Below are positions 30,022-38,607 of a stretch of 64,000 nt of DNA, in pieces (the stretch's first letter is position 1; the number at the start of each line of letters is the position of its first letter). The notes below the pieces were generated by a model. It was given only the letters and a program-made list of their open reading frames with translations. It had not been told where the DNA came from and made no database searches. Source of the DNA: Streptomyces sp. GQFP (GTDB lineage Bacteria > Actinomycetota > Actinomycetes > Streptomycetales > Streptomycetaceae); assembly GCF_021545335.1 (NCBI RefSeq), contig NZ_CP089312.1, forward strand, positions 5,642,001-5,706,000. Direction: 5' to 3'. The position numbers and the translations under genes are program-made.

Positions 30022-30726
30022 TTAAAGGGGGCCCGGCTCCGCTTCGAGCCGCCCCAGCTCCGCCGCGACATTGGCCCGCGCAGCCTCCTCCCACACCTGC
30101 GCTCCGTACGGCGTCCGGAACAGCCTTGGCAGGGCGAGGAGTTGGCGCAGTACCGCTGCCCGGCCCTCCCGGAAGGCGTCGTCCGGGACGAAGCCGTACT
30201 CCTCGCGGACGGCGGCCGTGTACGTGGCGTACGTCTCCTGGGGCGCGGCCAGGATCGCGAGGTCCGCGTCGCACAGGACCTGGCCGTTGTGATCGTCGGG
30301 CGCCGGGGCGTGGGTGACGGTCAGGCGGACCAGGCGGGCCACCTCGGCCGTGTCCGCCGCCGAGACACCGGCCTCGGGGAGCGCGCGCTCGGCGAGACGG
30401 GCGGAGCGCTCCTCGTTCTCGGAGCGGTCGGGGGCGTACACGGCGTCGTGGAACCAGGCGGCGAGGCGGACCAGGGCGGGATCGGGGGCGTACCCGGCTT
30501 CGGCCCGCTCCAGTACGTCGATGTGGTCCAGGACCGCGGTGAGGTGGGCGAGGGTGTGGTAGCGGCGGTGGGGTTCCTGGTAGCGGGTGAGGAGGTTGTC
30601 GGCGTAGGGGGTGGGGTCGGGGGGCTCCGGCGAGGTCGTGGCCCGGGCTGATTTCAGGGTGTGGGTCCAGCGGGTGCGGAGGGCGTCGAGGGCGCCGAGG
30701 GTGTCTGGATCGGCTTGGTCGGGCAT
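30022..30726 (-). CDS. HD-domain metal-dependent phosphohydrolase
   Basis: This 234-aa predicted HD-superfamily hydrolase has the His set in Arg-Tyr-His-Thr-Leu-Ala-His-Leu, the doublet Ala-Trp-Phe-His-Asp-Ala-Val-Tyr and a distal Cys-Asp-Ala-Asp-Leu-Ala-Ile-Leu. That spacing is found in a family of uncharacterised bacterial HD proteins. The ATG at 30726 has GGGAG 9 nt upstream. It is 52 bp upstream of the DinB–GNAT gene on the same strand. A relic of the 3' end of a diverged copy is at 23326-23442. Confidence 0.87.
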   Translation of the reverse strand: MPDQADPDTLGALDALRTRWTHTLKSARATTSPEPPDPTPYADNLLTRYQEPHRRYHTLAHLTAVLDHIDVLERAEAGYAPDPALVRLAAWFHDAVYAPDRSENEERSARLAERALPEAGVSAADTAEVARLVRLTVTHAPAPDDHNGQVLCDADLAILAAPQETYATYTAAVREEYGFVPDDAFREGRAAVLRQLLALPRLFRTPYGAQVWEEAARANVAAELGRLEAEPGPL

Positions 30727-30772
30727 GGGGGCATTCTCCCGGTCAGTCGCTTCCGCCCCTAGCGTGGGAGGC

Positions 30773-31465
30773 ATGACGTCTTCTGCCGATGTACGTGACG
30801 TACGTGACCCCGAGCTGCCCGGGCGGCTCCTGATCGTCGAGCGCGACGCGCTGATACCGCTGCTGCGGGCCCGGTCCGAGGCCGACTTCGGGATCGTGAC
30901 CGCCGGGTGTCCGGAGTGGACCGTACGGGATGTGCTCGCGCACTGTTCTGCCGTGCTGCTGAGGGTGGTGGAGGGGCGGCTGGAGAAGGGGGCCTTCTCG
31001 CCCGAGTCCAACGCCCGGGACATCGCCGAGCGGGGCGACTGGACGAACGCGCGGGTCGTGGACGAGCTGGAGCGGGTGATGGGCGAGGCCGGGGCGGTGA
31101 TCGCCAGGGCCGACGGGAGGCTGGACGGGGCCGCGCTGGGGGAGTGGGTGCACGCCGGTGACGTACGGGAGGCCCTTGGCGAGCCGGGGGCGTACGAGGG
31201 GCCCGGGCTGGCGTACGCGCTGCCGCTGCTCGCGCGGCTGAGCCGGGAGCGTGGGCTGGTGCCGCTGCATGCCGATGTCGATGAGCTGGACGAGCCGTTG
31301 CGGTTGGGGGATGTGTCGGGGGTGCGGACGCCGGGGCGGTTCATCGGGGGTGCGGCTTCGCTTGTACGGCTGTATGCGGGGCGGCCGGTGTCGGGAGGAG
31401 TAGGGGCGGGGGAGTTCGAACTGGTGGGGGTGGAGGCGGGGGAGCTGAACATGTTCGGGGGGTGA
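30773..31465 (+). CDS. Mycothiol-dependent maleylpyruvate isomerase-family protein (DinB fold)
   Basis: This 230-aa protein carries the DinB/MDMPI signature: Cys-Pro-Glu-Trp-Thr-Val-Arg-Asp-Val-Leu-Ala-His-Cys early, then Glu-Trp-Val-His-Ala-Gly-Asp-Val-Arg, which supply the metal-binding His residues. Such enzymes often use mycothiol. GGGAGG lies just before the ATG at 30773. It is divergent from the HD gene, with a 46-bp gap, so the two share a promoter region. Confidence 0.85.
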   Translation: MTSSADVRDVRDPELPGRLLIVERDALIPLLRARSEADFGIVTAGCPEWTVRDVLAHCSAVLLRVVEGRLEKGAFSPESNARDIAERGDWTNARVVDELERVMGEAGAVIARADGRLDGAALGEWVHAGDVREALGEPGAYEGPGLAYALPLLARLSRERGLVPLHADVDELDEPLRLGDVSGVRTPGRFIGGAASLVRLYAGRPVSGGVGAGEFELVGVEAGELNMFGG

Positions 31466-31511
31466 GTGAGGGGGCGGGTGTCCGGGGACGGGGGTGCGGG
31501 CGTACTCTTGG

Positions 31512-31527
31512 ATTGGACTAGACCTGT
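31512..31527. promoter_or_regulatory. Possible DasR (dre) site upstream of cutC
   Basis: ATTGGACTAGACCTGT differs at three positions from the dre-type consensus ACTGGTCTAGACCAGT as I remember it. It lies 34 bp before the cutC start. DasR controls amino-sugar uptake and links it to development. The core CTAGACC is intact, but one symmetric pair is lost. Confidence 0.4.
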
Positions 31528-31560
31528 AGTGCTCCAAGGGCAACCGAGGGAAGGGGTCCG

Positions 31561-32253
31561 ATGGGCCAGCGTGCAGTCCTGGAGGTGATCGCCCTCGATG
31601 TCGAGGACGCCGTCGCCGCCCAGGCCGGAGGTGCGGACCGGCTGGAGCTGGTCACCGACATGGCGGCCGACGGGCTCACCCCGACGGTCGAGGCCTTCGC
31701 CGGGATCCGGGCCGCCGTCGACATTCCGCTGCGGGTGATGCTGCGGCTGGCGGACGGCTTTGCCGCCGGGGATGTGGACGGGGTGGTGCGGGTGGCCCGG
31801 GAGCTGCGGGGGGCCGGGGCCGATCAGTTCGTGCTCGGGTTTCTCGACGCCGAGGGCGGGGTCGATCTCGGTGCCGTCGAGCGGGTTGTCGGCGTGCTCG
31901 ACGGGTGCCCGTGGACGTTTCACCGGGCGCTCGACCATGCCGTCGACCGGGACGCGGTGCGCAAGCAGCTCGACGGTCTGCCCGGGCTCGACACCTACCT
32001 CACCGCCGGCTCGCCCGTCGGCGTCGACGACGGGCTTGCCACGTTGCTCGCCGAGGCGGCGAGGTGTGGGGAACCTGGGTATGAGCAGCGGCTTCTTGTG
32101 GGTGGGGGGTTGCGGCTCGACCATGTGCCGGGGTTGCGTGCTGCTGGGGTGGACGCGTTTCACATCGGTGGGGCGGCTCGGCCGGAGGGGTGGGGGAGGC
32201 CGGTGTCTGTGGGGGCGGTGGAGGGGTGGCGGGGGGCGTTGGACGCGGGCTGA
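31561..32253 (+). CDS. cutC: CutC-family protein
   Basis: This 230-aa TIM-barrel protein starts Val-Leu-Glu-Val-Ile-Ala-Leu-Asp-Val-Glu-Asp-Ala, has the conserved Ala-Asp-Arg-Leu-Glu-Leu-Val and Thr-Phe-His-Arg-Ala-Leu-Asp, and ends with Val-Asp-Ala-Phe-His-Ile-Gly-Gly-Ala. The family is named for copper homeostasis in E. coli, but that role is disputed and the real activity unsettled. GAGGGAAGGGG precedes the ATG. A dre-like site upstream hints at amino-sugar control. Confidence 0.92.
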   Translation: MGQRAVLEVIALDVEDAVAAQAGGADRLELVTDMAADGLTPTVEAFAGIRAAVDIPLRVMLRLADGFAAGDVDGVVRVARELRGAGADQFVLGFLDAEGGVDLGAVERVVGVLDGCPWTFHRALDHAVDRDAVRKQLDGLPGLDTYLTAGSPVGVDDGLATLLAEAARCGEPGYEQRLLVGGGLRLDHVPGLRAAGVDAFHIGGAARPEGWGRPVSVGAVEGWRGALDAG

Positions 32254-32261
32254 GGGCTGGC

Positions 32262-32459
32262 TTTTCTTCGCCCCCGCCGCCCCTACCCGTCCCATCCCTG
32301 GGGGCTGCGCCCCCAGACGCCCGCTCCGGCCCTGAACGGGCCTTGTCCTCAAACGCCGGACGGGCTGAAAAACCTAGCCCCTCCGGCGTTTGAGGAGCGG
32401 GGGTTCGGGGGCGGAGCCCCCGAGGGATGGGAATGGGTAGGGGCGGCGGGGGCGAGAAA
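32262..32459. repeat. Long palindromic intergenic repeat, copy 1
   Basis: The gap between the convergent cutC and helR genes is a nested palindrome. The outer arms are CTTCGCCCCCGCCGCCCCTA on the left and its mirror on the right. Inside are CTGGGGGCTGCGCCCCCAG-type hairpins and the string CTCCGGCGTTTGAGGAGCGG. The same modules in rearranged order make the element at 49166-49323. It probably acts as a two-way terminator. Confidence 0.85.
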
Positions 32460-32475
32460 CCTCCCCGCGCCACCC

Positions 32476-34506
32476 TCAGGCCAGCTCCCCCGGCAACGGC
32501 GCCGCATGCGTCACGATCAACCCCGACACCGCACGCGTCAGCCCCACGTACAGCCGCCGCAGGCCCGTGCGTTCGTCGGGCTCGCCGTCCACCACCGCCC
32601 GGGGCTCGTCCAGGACCACGTAGTCGTACTCCAGGCCCTTCGCCAACGACGCCGGCACCAGGGTCAGTCGGGTCTCGACCGTCGTCTCCTCACCCGGAGA
32701 CAAGTAGCCGATGCCCGCCGACCCCAACGCCTCCGCCAGCACCGGGATCCGCGCGTCCGCCGCGATCAGGCCCGTCGAGCCCTCGTTGCGCAGCAACTCC
32801 TCACAGGCGCCCACGACTTCAGTCGTCCCGCTGATCTCCCGTACCTCGAAGAACCCCGGGTTCTCCCGCACCGACGCCACCGGCGTCAGACCCGGCGCGA
32901 TGTGCGGGAGCAGGCGGGAGGCGTACGTGATCACGTCTGTCGGGACGCGGAAGCCCGCCGTCAACTCCTCCACCACCGCGTCACCCTTGCCCAGATGACC
33001 GAGTGCCTCCTCCCAACTGCGCGTCGCCCAGGGGGTGGTGCCCTGCGCCAGGTCGCCCAGGACCGTCGCCGAGCCCGTCGTGCAGCGGCGGCCCACCGCC
33101 CGGTACTGCATCGGCGAGAGGTCCTGCGCCTCGTCCAGGACGACATGCCCGAGCGAGTGCGTGCGCTGGACCAGGTCGGTCGTCTCGTCGATCAACACGG
33201 CGTCCGCGGCTGACCACTTGGCCGACTTCACCGACCGTACGGGCTTCGCCCAGAGGATCTCTTTCTGCTCGTCCTCGTCGAGGATCCCGGCCGCGTGCAC
33301 GGCGAGGAAATCGGCGTCCGTCAGAAGGCGCAGGACCAGTTTCGCGGGGTCGACCGGCGGCCAGAGCGTCTTCACCGCCGCCTTCACCGCCGGGTTGCGG
33401 GCCACGGCGTCCTGGACGCGGTCGTCGGGTGCCTCGCCCGAACGTTCCATCTGCACCAGCACCGCGTGCGCGATGCGCTGTGGCAGGGCCTCGCGGGCGG
33501 CGCCGTAGCGGATGTCCCGGTCCAGCAACTCCTGGACGATGTTCTCCAGTTCGTACGCCGGGACTCGCCAGCGGCGTGATCCTCGTACCACGACCACGGG
33601 TTCCGTCGGTAGCGTCACGTGGGAGTACACCGCCCTGCGGAGCACCTCCGCCATCCTCGCGTCGCCCTTGATGACGGCCGCCGTCGCGTCGTCCGTGCCG
33701 CGTACCTCCACGTGGGCCACCAGGTCGTCGACCGTCGCCTGCTTGACCTCCAACTCGCCCAGGGCGGGCAGCACTTGCTCGATGTAGTGGAGGAAGGAGC
33801 TGTTCGGGCCGATGACCAGGGTGCCGGTGCGGGCCAGTCGCTCGCGATGGGCGTACAACAGGTATGCGACTCGGTGCAGACCGACGGCCGTCTTTCCCGT
33901 ACCCGGACCCCCCTGCACGCACACCGAGCCGCTCAGCCCGCTGCGTACGATCTCGTCCTGTTCGGGCTGGATGGTCGCCACGATGTCGCGCATCGGGCCC
34001 ACACGCGGGCGCTCGATCTCCTGCTGGAGCAGCTTGCTGGTGGCCGCCGCCTCGGCGGGGTCGGAGAGGTGCTCGTCCTCGTAGGCCGTGAGGTCGCCGC
34101 CGGTGTATCCGAAGCGACGGCGCAGTCCGATGTCCATCGGGGCGTTCTTGGACGCCCGGTAGAACGGCTGGGACACCGGGGCACGCCAGTCGATGACCAT
34201 GGGGTCGCCGTCGGCGTCGTGGACGTGCCGACGCCCGATGTAGAACTGTTCCCCCTCCGCGCCCTCGGCCTGCTCGGCGCCGGGGGCGTGCAGGTAGTCG
34301 AGGCGGCCGAAGAACAGGGGAGTGTGGCTCAGGTCGGCGAGGGCCTTGATCCGTTCCCCGATCTGGCGGGAGAGGACCTCCGCGTTGACCCAGTTCGCGG
34401 TGACGTCCTTGATGTCGAGGGCCTCCGCGTCCTCACGCATGGCCCGGAGGGCGCTTCGGGAGGCGGCGAGGTGGGAGCGTTCGCGGCCGAGTGGGTCGTC
34501 GGACAT
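32476..34506 (-). CDS. helR: HelR/HelD-type RNA polymerase-associated helicase
   Basis: This 676-aa UvrD-like SF1 ATPase is of the class that inserts into RNA polymerase, removes nucleic acid and, in HelR, protects against rifamycins. Walker A (Gly-Gly-Pro-Gly-Thr-Gly-Lys-Thr) is near residue 200 and the Asp-Glu-Ala-Gln-Asp Walker B in the second half. The motif VI-like Tyr-Val-Gly-Leu-Thr-Arg-Ala is near the end. The N-terminal coiled region starts Arg-Ser-His-Leu-Ala-Ala-Ser-Arg, as in known HelR. I chose the ATG at 34506 by homology; its ribosome site is distant. I saw no rifamycin-associated element upstream. Confidence 0.85.
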   Translation of the reverse strand: MSDDPLGRERSHLAASRSALRAMREDAEALDIKDVTANWVNAEVLSRQIGERIKALADLSHTPLFFGRLDYLHAPGAEQAEGAEGEQFYIGRRHVHDADGDPMVIDWRAPVSQPFYRASKNAPMDIGLRRRFGYTGGDLTAYEDEHLSDPAEAAATSKLLQQEIERPRVGPMRDIVATIQPEQDEIVRSGLSGSVCVQGGPGTGKTAVGLHRVAYLLYAHRERLARTGTLVIGPNSSFLHYIEQVLPALGELEVKQATVDDLVAHVEVRGTDDATAAVIKGDARMAEVLRRAVYSHVTLPTEPVVVVRGSRRWRVPAYELENIVQELLDRDIRYGAAREALPQRIAHAVLVQMERSGEAPDDRVQDAVARNPAVKAAVKTLWPPVDPAKLVLRLLTDADFLAVHAAGILDEDEQKEILWAKPVRSVKSAKWSAADAVLIDETTDLVQRTHSLGHVVLDEAQDLSPMQYRAVGRRCTTGSATVLGDLAQGTTPWATRSWEEALGHLGKGDAVVEELTAGFRVPTDVITYASRLLPHIAPGLTPVASVRENPGFFEVREISGTTEVVGACEELLRNEGSTGLIAADARIPVLAEALGSAGIGYLSPGEETTVETRLTLVPASLAKGLEYDYVVLDEPRAVVDGEPDERTGLRRLYVGLTRAVSGLIVTHAAPLPGELA

Positions 34507-34847
34507 GGGGATGGGGCTGGACAAGGGGGGTGCCTCCGGATACCTGCTGCACATCTGCTTCTGCTGCTGGGGTGTGACATCGAAGCCACCCGGTTTCCGT
34601 CCGGGCGGCGGCACTCCGTGAGCGGGAGGCGGGCAAGAGCGGAGATTTTAGGGGAGGCGAGGAGGCGGAGGCCAATCAATTTCGACGCCCCAGCACGCTC
34701 GCCCCCGGCTACGTCATCCGTAGTCCCCTAGGGGGCAGGCTCCACCTTCTTACAGAGGAGACGTCCACCCGGAGTCGTACGGCGAGACGACGGAGGTTCG
34801 CCCCGCAGACCGATGGCATCGCGGACCCCGGCGGCAACCATGGATAC
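34507..34847. other. helR upstream region
   Basis: These 341 bases hold no clear gene. The palindrome CCCCTAGGGG (34725-34734) and the inverted repeat CTACG-TCATC-CGTAG (34709-34723) lie about 200 bp upstream of helR and may be regulator sites. The known 19-bp rifamycin-associated inverted repeat is not visible. The right end must also contain the promoter of the small plus-strand gene. Confidence 0.4.
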
Positions 34848-35033
34848 ATGAGCGCAGCAGCCTTCACCCCCGCGTCCGTGTCCTCCAGCCGCCCCGGCGC
34901 CACCGCCGTGAAGGGCGGACGCAGCCACCGCCTCGGCGACGCCCTCCGCGCCGTCAAGGTCTTCACCGGCGCCGCCCTGAGCGTCGTACTCCTCGGCGAA
35001 TACGGGGAGGAAGCGGGCGTGCGCCGCAGGTGA
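34848..35033 (+). CDS. Small basic protein of unknown function
   Basis: This possible 61-aa protein has a Ser/Ala-rich N-terminus, a basic stretch (Gly-Gly-Arg-Ser-His-Arg-Leu-Gly-Asp-Ala-Leu-Arg-Ala-Val-Lys) and a short hydrophobic segment (Ala-Ala-Leu-Ser-Val-Val-Leu-Leu-Gly). No ribosome site is evident before the ATG. Strong third-position GC and a natural sequence favour a real gene, but it is small. Confidence 0.45.
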   Translation: MSAAAFTPASVSSSRPGATAVKGGRSHRLGDALRAVKVFTGAALSVVLLGEYGEEAGVRRR

Positions 35034-35095
35034 GCGGCGCGGCGCCACCATCAGCCTCCCGAACAGCTCCCCCCGTCAGCCCCCGTCAGCTCTCG

Positions 35096-36745
35096 TCAGC
35101 TCTCGTCCGAAGCCAACAACTCGTCCGCGTCCACGATCCGGTACGCGTACCCCTGCTCCGCCAGGAACCGCTGGCGGTGGGCCGCGAAGTCCTGGTCGAT
35201 GGTGTCCCGGGCGACCACCGAGTAGAAGTGCGCCTTGTGGCCGTCGGCCTTCGGCCGCAGTACCCGGCCCAGGCGCTGGGCTTCCTCCTGGCGTGAACCG
35301 AACGTGCCCGAGACCTGGATGGCGACCGTCGCCTCCGGCAGGTCGATCGAGAAGTTCGCGACCTTCGACACCACCAGCACGCTGATCTCGCCCTGCCGGA
35401 ACGCCTCGAAGAGCTTCTCGCGCTGTGAGTTCGGGGTCTCGCCCTTGATGACGGGGGCGTTCAAGTGCTCGCCCAGTTCGTCCAGTTGGTCGATGTACTG
35501 GCCGATGACGAGGATCTGCTGCCCGGCGAAGCGCCGCACGATCGCCTCCGTGACCTTGCGCTTGGTCGCGGTGGTCGCACAGAAGCGGTACTTCTCCTCC
35601 GTCTCGGCCGTGGCGTACGCGAGTCGCTCCGACTCGTTCAGGTTCACTCTCACCTCTACGCAGTCCGCCGGTGCGATGTAGCCCTGCGCCTCGATCTCCT
35701 TCCACGGCGCGTCGAAACGCTTCGGGCCGATGAGGGAGAACACGTCCGACTCCCTGCCGTCCTCCCTGACCAGGGTCGCCGTCAGGCCCAGCCTCCGCCT
35801 CGCCTGCAGGTCCGCCGTGAACTTGAAGACCGGGGCCGGCAGCAAATGCACCTCGTCGTACACGATCAGGCCCCAGTCGCGGGAGTCGAACAGCTCCAGG
35901 TGCGGGTAGACGCCCTTCCGTCGGGTCGTCAGTACCTGGTACGTCGCGATCGTGACCGGGCGGATTTCTTTCTTCGTGCCGCTGTACTCGCCGATCTCCT
36001 CCTCGGTCAGCGACGTCCGCTTCACCAGCTCGTGCTTCCACTGCCGCGCCGAGACCGTGTTCGTGACGAGGATCAGGGTCGTGGCCTTGGCCTCGGCCAT
36101 CGCACCGGCTCCTACCAGCGTCTTTCCCGCTCCGCAGGGGAGGACCACCACTCCGCTGCCGCCGTGCCAGAAGTTCTCCACGGCCTGCTGCTGGTACGGG
36201 CGCAGCGCCCAGCCCTTCTCGGCCAGCTCGATCGGGTGCGCCTCGCCGTCGACGTACCCGGCGAGGTCCTCGGCCGGCCAGCCCAGCTTGAGCAGCACCT
36301 GCTTGATCTGCCCGCGCTCGGAGGGGTGCACGGCCACGGTGTCCGGGTCCAGGCGGGCGCCCACGAGCGGGGTGATCCGCTTCGAGCGGAGGATCTCCTC
36401 CAGGACCGGACGGTCGGTGCTCGTGAGGACCAGGCCGTGCGCCGGGTGCTTGGAGAGGGTGAGACGGCCGTAGCGGTCCATCGTCTCCGCGATGTCGACG
36501 AGCAGCGCGTGCGGCACGGGATAGCGGCTGTACTGCACGAGCGCGTCGACGACCTGCTCGGCGTCGTGCCCCGCCGCCCGCGCGTTCCACAGGCCCAGCG
36601 GGGTGACCCGGTAGGTGTGGATGTGCTCGGGCGCCCGCTCCAGCTCGGCGAACGGCGCGATGGCCCGACGGCAGTCGCCGGCCTGCTCGTGGTCGACCTC
36701 CAGGAGCAGGGTCTTGTCCGACTGGACGATGAGTGGACCATTCAC
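35096..36745 (-). CDS. XPB-type DNA repair helicase
   Basis: This 549-aa SF2 3'-5' helicase has an N-terminal helicase-associated domain and a damage-recognition-like region. Walker A (Leu-Pro-Cys-Gly-Ala-Gly-Lys-Thr) is near residue 200, the Asp-Glu-Val-His box near 293 and motif VI (Gln-Glu-Ala-Gln-Arg-Leu-Gly-Arg-Val-Leu-Arg) at the C-terminal side. Bacterial XPB proteins unwind DNA, presumably in repair, but their partners are unknown. The GTG at 36745 has a GGAAGGG site upstream. A helicase-associated protein that often accompanies it is encoded at 46555, with the Fxs cluster between the two. Confidence 0.93.
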   Translation of the reverse strand: MNGPLIVQSDKTLLLEVDHEQAGDCRRAIAPFAELERAPEHIHTYRVTPLGLWNARAAGHDAEQVVDALVQYSRYPVPHALLVDIAETMDRYGRLTLSKHPAHGLVLTSTDRPVLEEILRSKRITPLVGARLDPDTVAVHPSERGQIKQVLLKLGWPAEDLAGYVDGEAHPIELAEKGWALRPYQQQAVENFWHGGSGVVVLPCGAGKTLVGAGAMAEAKATTLILVTNTVSARQWKHELVKRTSLTEEEIGEYSGTKKEIRPVTIATYQVLTTRRKGVYPHLELFDSRDWGLIVYDEVHLLPAPVFKFTADLQARRRLGLTATLVREDGRESDVFSLIGPKRFDAPWKEIEAQGYIAPADCVEVRVNLNESERLAYATAETEEKYRFCATTATKRKVTEAIVRRFAGQQILVIGQYIDQLDELGEHLNAPVIKGETPNSQREKLFEAFRQGEISVLVVSKVANFSIDLPEATVAIQVSGTFGSRQEEAQRLGRVLRPKADGHKAHFYSVVARDTIDQDFAAHRQRFLAEQGYAYRIVDADELLASDES

Positions 36746-36960
36746 GTACGTACACTTCCCTTCCGTACGGTCAAACGTCCAGTGTGCCCCATCGCGGGGG
36801 TGACCCCGGGGCTGGCGGATACGAAAGCGCGAAAGGCTGTGCGGGTGCAGGGAACGGAGTGGGGTGTCTTTCTGGATCAGGCGTCACAGTCCCGATACGC
36901 TGCGTCAGGTTTCGCGTGCCACCGACCTCGACAGCGCACGCGTATGTGCAAAGGATGCCG

Positions 36961-37146
36961 ATGGACGCCAGCGCCGCCCGGATCGACTCATGTCTGCTCG
37001 ATGTCACGGAGCTGAGCATGGAGGCGCTGGACGAATTGGTCGAGAAGCTGCCCGACACCGTGCTCGGCGCGATGCTGCGACGCGTGGTCGACGAGGCGGT
37101 CAATCCGGTCGGGGTGCCGTACGCCGCCTTCGACTCCTCGATCTGA
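36961..37146 (+). CDS. fxsA: FxsA, FxSxx-COOH RiPP precursor
   Basis: This 61-aa peptide ends Ala-Ala-Phe-Asp-Ser-Ser-Ile, which is exactly the Phe-x-Ser-x-x-COOH terminus that defines FxsA. The leader is acidic and helical (Leu-Leu-Asp-Val-Thr-Glu-Leu-Ser-Met-Glu-Ala-Leu). In related three-residue cyclophane peptides the radical SAM partner crosslinks the aromatic residue of such a motif to a nearby side chain; for FxsA I infer Phe57 and a residue of the Asp-Ser-Ser tail. AAGGA lies 5 nt before the ATG. The other Fxs genes follow on the same strand. Confidence 0.9.
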   Translation: MDASAARIDSCLLDVTELSMEALDELVEKLPDTVLGAMLRRVVDEAVNPVGVPYAAFDSSI

Positions 37147-37278
37147 CATCGGGCTGACACTCGAGATTGGGTCGGGCAGCTTGAGCCGGTACCGCTCTGG
37201 GTATGCCCCTGACCCGGACGTGCACCGGGGTGCAGGCGGCATGCCGTCAGGTCGGCCCGGGAGGTATCGGGGGGCGCT

Positions 37279-38601
37279 TTGGTTCAGGAGCCGTACTTCT
37301 TCCTCAGCTATGCGCGGAAGGATGATCGCGACGAGTTCGTGAAGCGGTTCTACGACGATCTCGCACTGGAGCTGCGCCGCATCGGCGCCGACCCGTCCGC
37401 ACAGCCGCCGTTCCGGGACGTCGAGCGGCTCGGCCTCGGCGCGGACTGGGCGCGAGTGCTCGGCGGGGCCGTCGGGCACTGCCGTGCGTTCGTCGCGCTG
37501 TACTCCCCCTCCTATCTGAGCAGCGAGTACTGCGGCAAGGAGTGGACGGCGTTCCGGGAGCGGCTGGACAAGTACCGCCAGGAGACCGAGATCGATGTGC
37601 CGGCTCTGGTTCCAGTGCTGTGGGCTTCCATGGAGGGCGAGCTGCCCGACGGGATCGCCCGTTATCAGTACAACGAGGCCGGGATGGGGCAGGAGTACGC
37701 CACCCACGGGCTGATGCACATCCTGCGCACCGATCCGACGGGCCCGGTGTATCGGGCGGTCGTCGAGAAGGTCGCCGCCCGGGTGCGGGTGGCCGCGGAC
37801 CGCTTCCGGCTGCCGCTCACGCCCGGCCTCGATCTGAGTGAGGTGCGCGGGTTGTTCCCGGTTGCCGAGCAGCAGCGGCCCGCGGAACCCGGCACCGGGC
37901 ATGTCCAGGTCTTCCTGGCCGCCGGGGTCGCCGACCCGCTGCCGGAGGGGCGGCAGCGGCCGGAGTACTACGGGCGCTCCCCGCGCGAGTGGACGCCGTA
38001 CCACCCGCCCAAGTACCCCACGGTCGCCCACCGGGCGCAGAAGGTGATCGTGGCGGAGGGCTACACCAGCAACATCGAGGTCGTCGACGCCGGTCTGAGC
38101 GGGCGCCTCGACGAGACGATGGTGAACAACCAGACGAGCATCCTGCTGGTCGACCCGTGGGCGGTGCGCTCCGAGGCCTACCGGGACGTGCTCGCCGAGT
38201 ACGACGGCCAGTACCGCCCGGCCACCGGCGTCCTGGTGCCCTGCCACGACGCCGACGAGGAGTCCGTCGGCGAGGTGATCTGGCAGGACCTGAGTCGAGT
38301 GTTGTGGCGCAACTGGCGTCGGCGCAACGACCCGCACGACCAGTTGTTCCGGGTGCGCGTGGACGCCGAGGAGTTCGACGACCGGCTCGCCGTGATGCTG
38401 ACGGTGGCGCAGAATCGGCTGATGGAGATGGAGAGCACCACCCCCTACCGGCTCCCGGCGGGCCCGCCCCCGCCCCCGCTGAACTGTCTCACCATCCCGG
38501 GCCCGGCGCCCTCGGCTCCGCAGGAGCCGCCCGGGGACTTCGGCCGGCACAAACCCGACGGCCCCGAGGTGTCCGACGGGCCGCCCGCGGCCCGCTGCTG
38601 A
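37279..38601 (+). CDS. fxsC: FxsC, TIR-like protein of the Fxs system
   Basis: This 440-aa protein starts Pro-Tyr-Phe-Phe-Leu-Ser-Tyr-Ala-Arg-Lys-Asp-Asp, the opening strand and loop of a TIR-type fold. It continues with Leu-Tyr-Ser-Pro-Ser-Tyr-Leu-Ser-Ser-Glu-Tyr-Cys-Gly-Lys-Glu-Trp. The second half (from ~205) is the FxsC-specific domain with Tyr-Tyr-Gly-Arg-Ser-Pro-Arg-Glu-Trp and a Pro-rich tail. The only plausible start is the TTG at 37279, with a GGGGGG stretch 4 nt upstream; no ATG or GTG lies near. It ends 6 bp before fxsT. Confidence 0.88.
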   Translation: MVQEPYFFLSYARKDDRDEFVKRFYDDLALELRRIGADPSAQPPFRDVERLGLGADWARVLGGAVGHCRAFVALYSPSYLSSEYCGKEWTAFRERLDKYRQETEIDVPALVPVLWASMEGELPDGIARYQYNEAGMGQEYATHGLMHILRTDPTGPVYRAVVEKVAARVRVAADRFRLPLTPGLDLSEVRGLFPVAEQQRPAEPGTGHVQVFLAAGVADPLPEGRQRPEYYGRSPREWTPYHPPKYPTVAHRAQKVIVAEGYTSNIEVVDAGLSGRLDETMVNNQTSILLVDPWAVRSEAYRDVLAEYDGQYRPATGVLVPCHDADEESVGEVIWQDLSRVLWRNWRRRNDPHDQLFRVRVDAEEFDDRLAVMLTVAQNRLMEMESTTPYRLPAGPPPPPLNCLTIPGPAPSAPQEPPGDFGRHKPDGPEVSDGPPAARC

Positions 38602-38607
38602 GGACAC

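Noticed and set aside
34709..34734. Rifamycin-associated element of helR
   Set aside because: The palindromes here do not match the reported 19-bp inverted repeat as I remember it.
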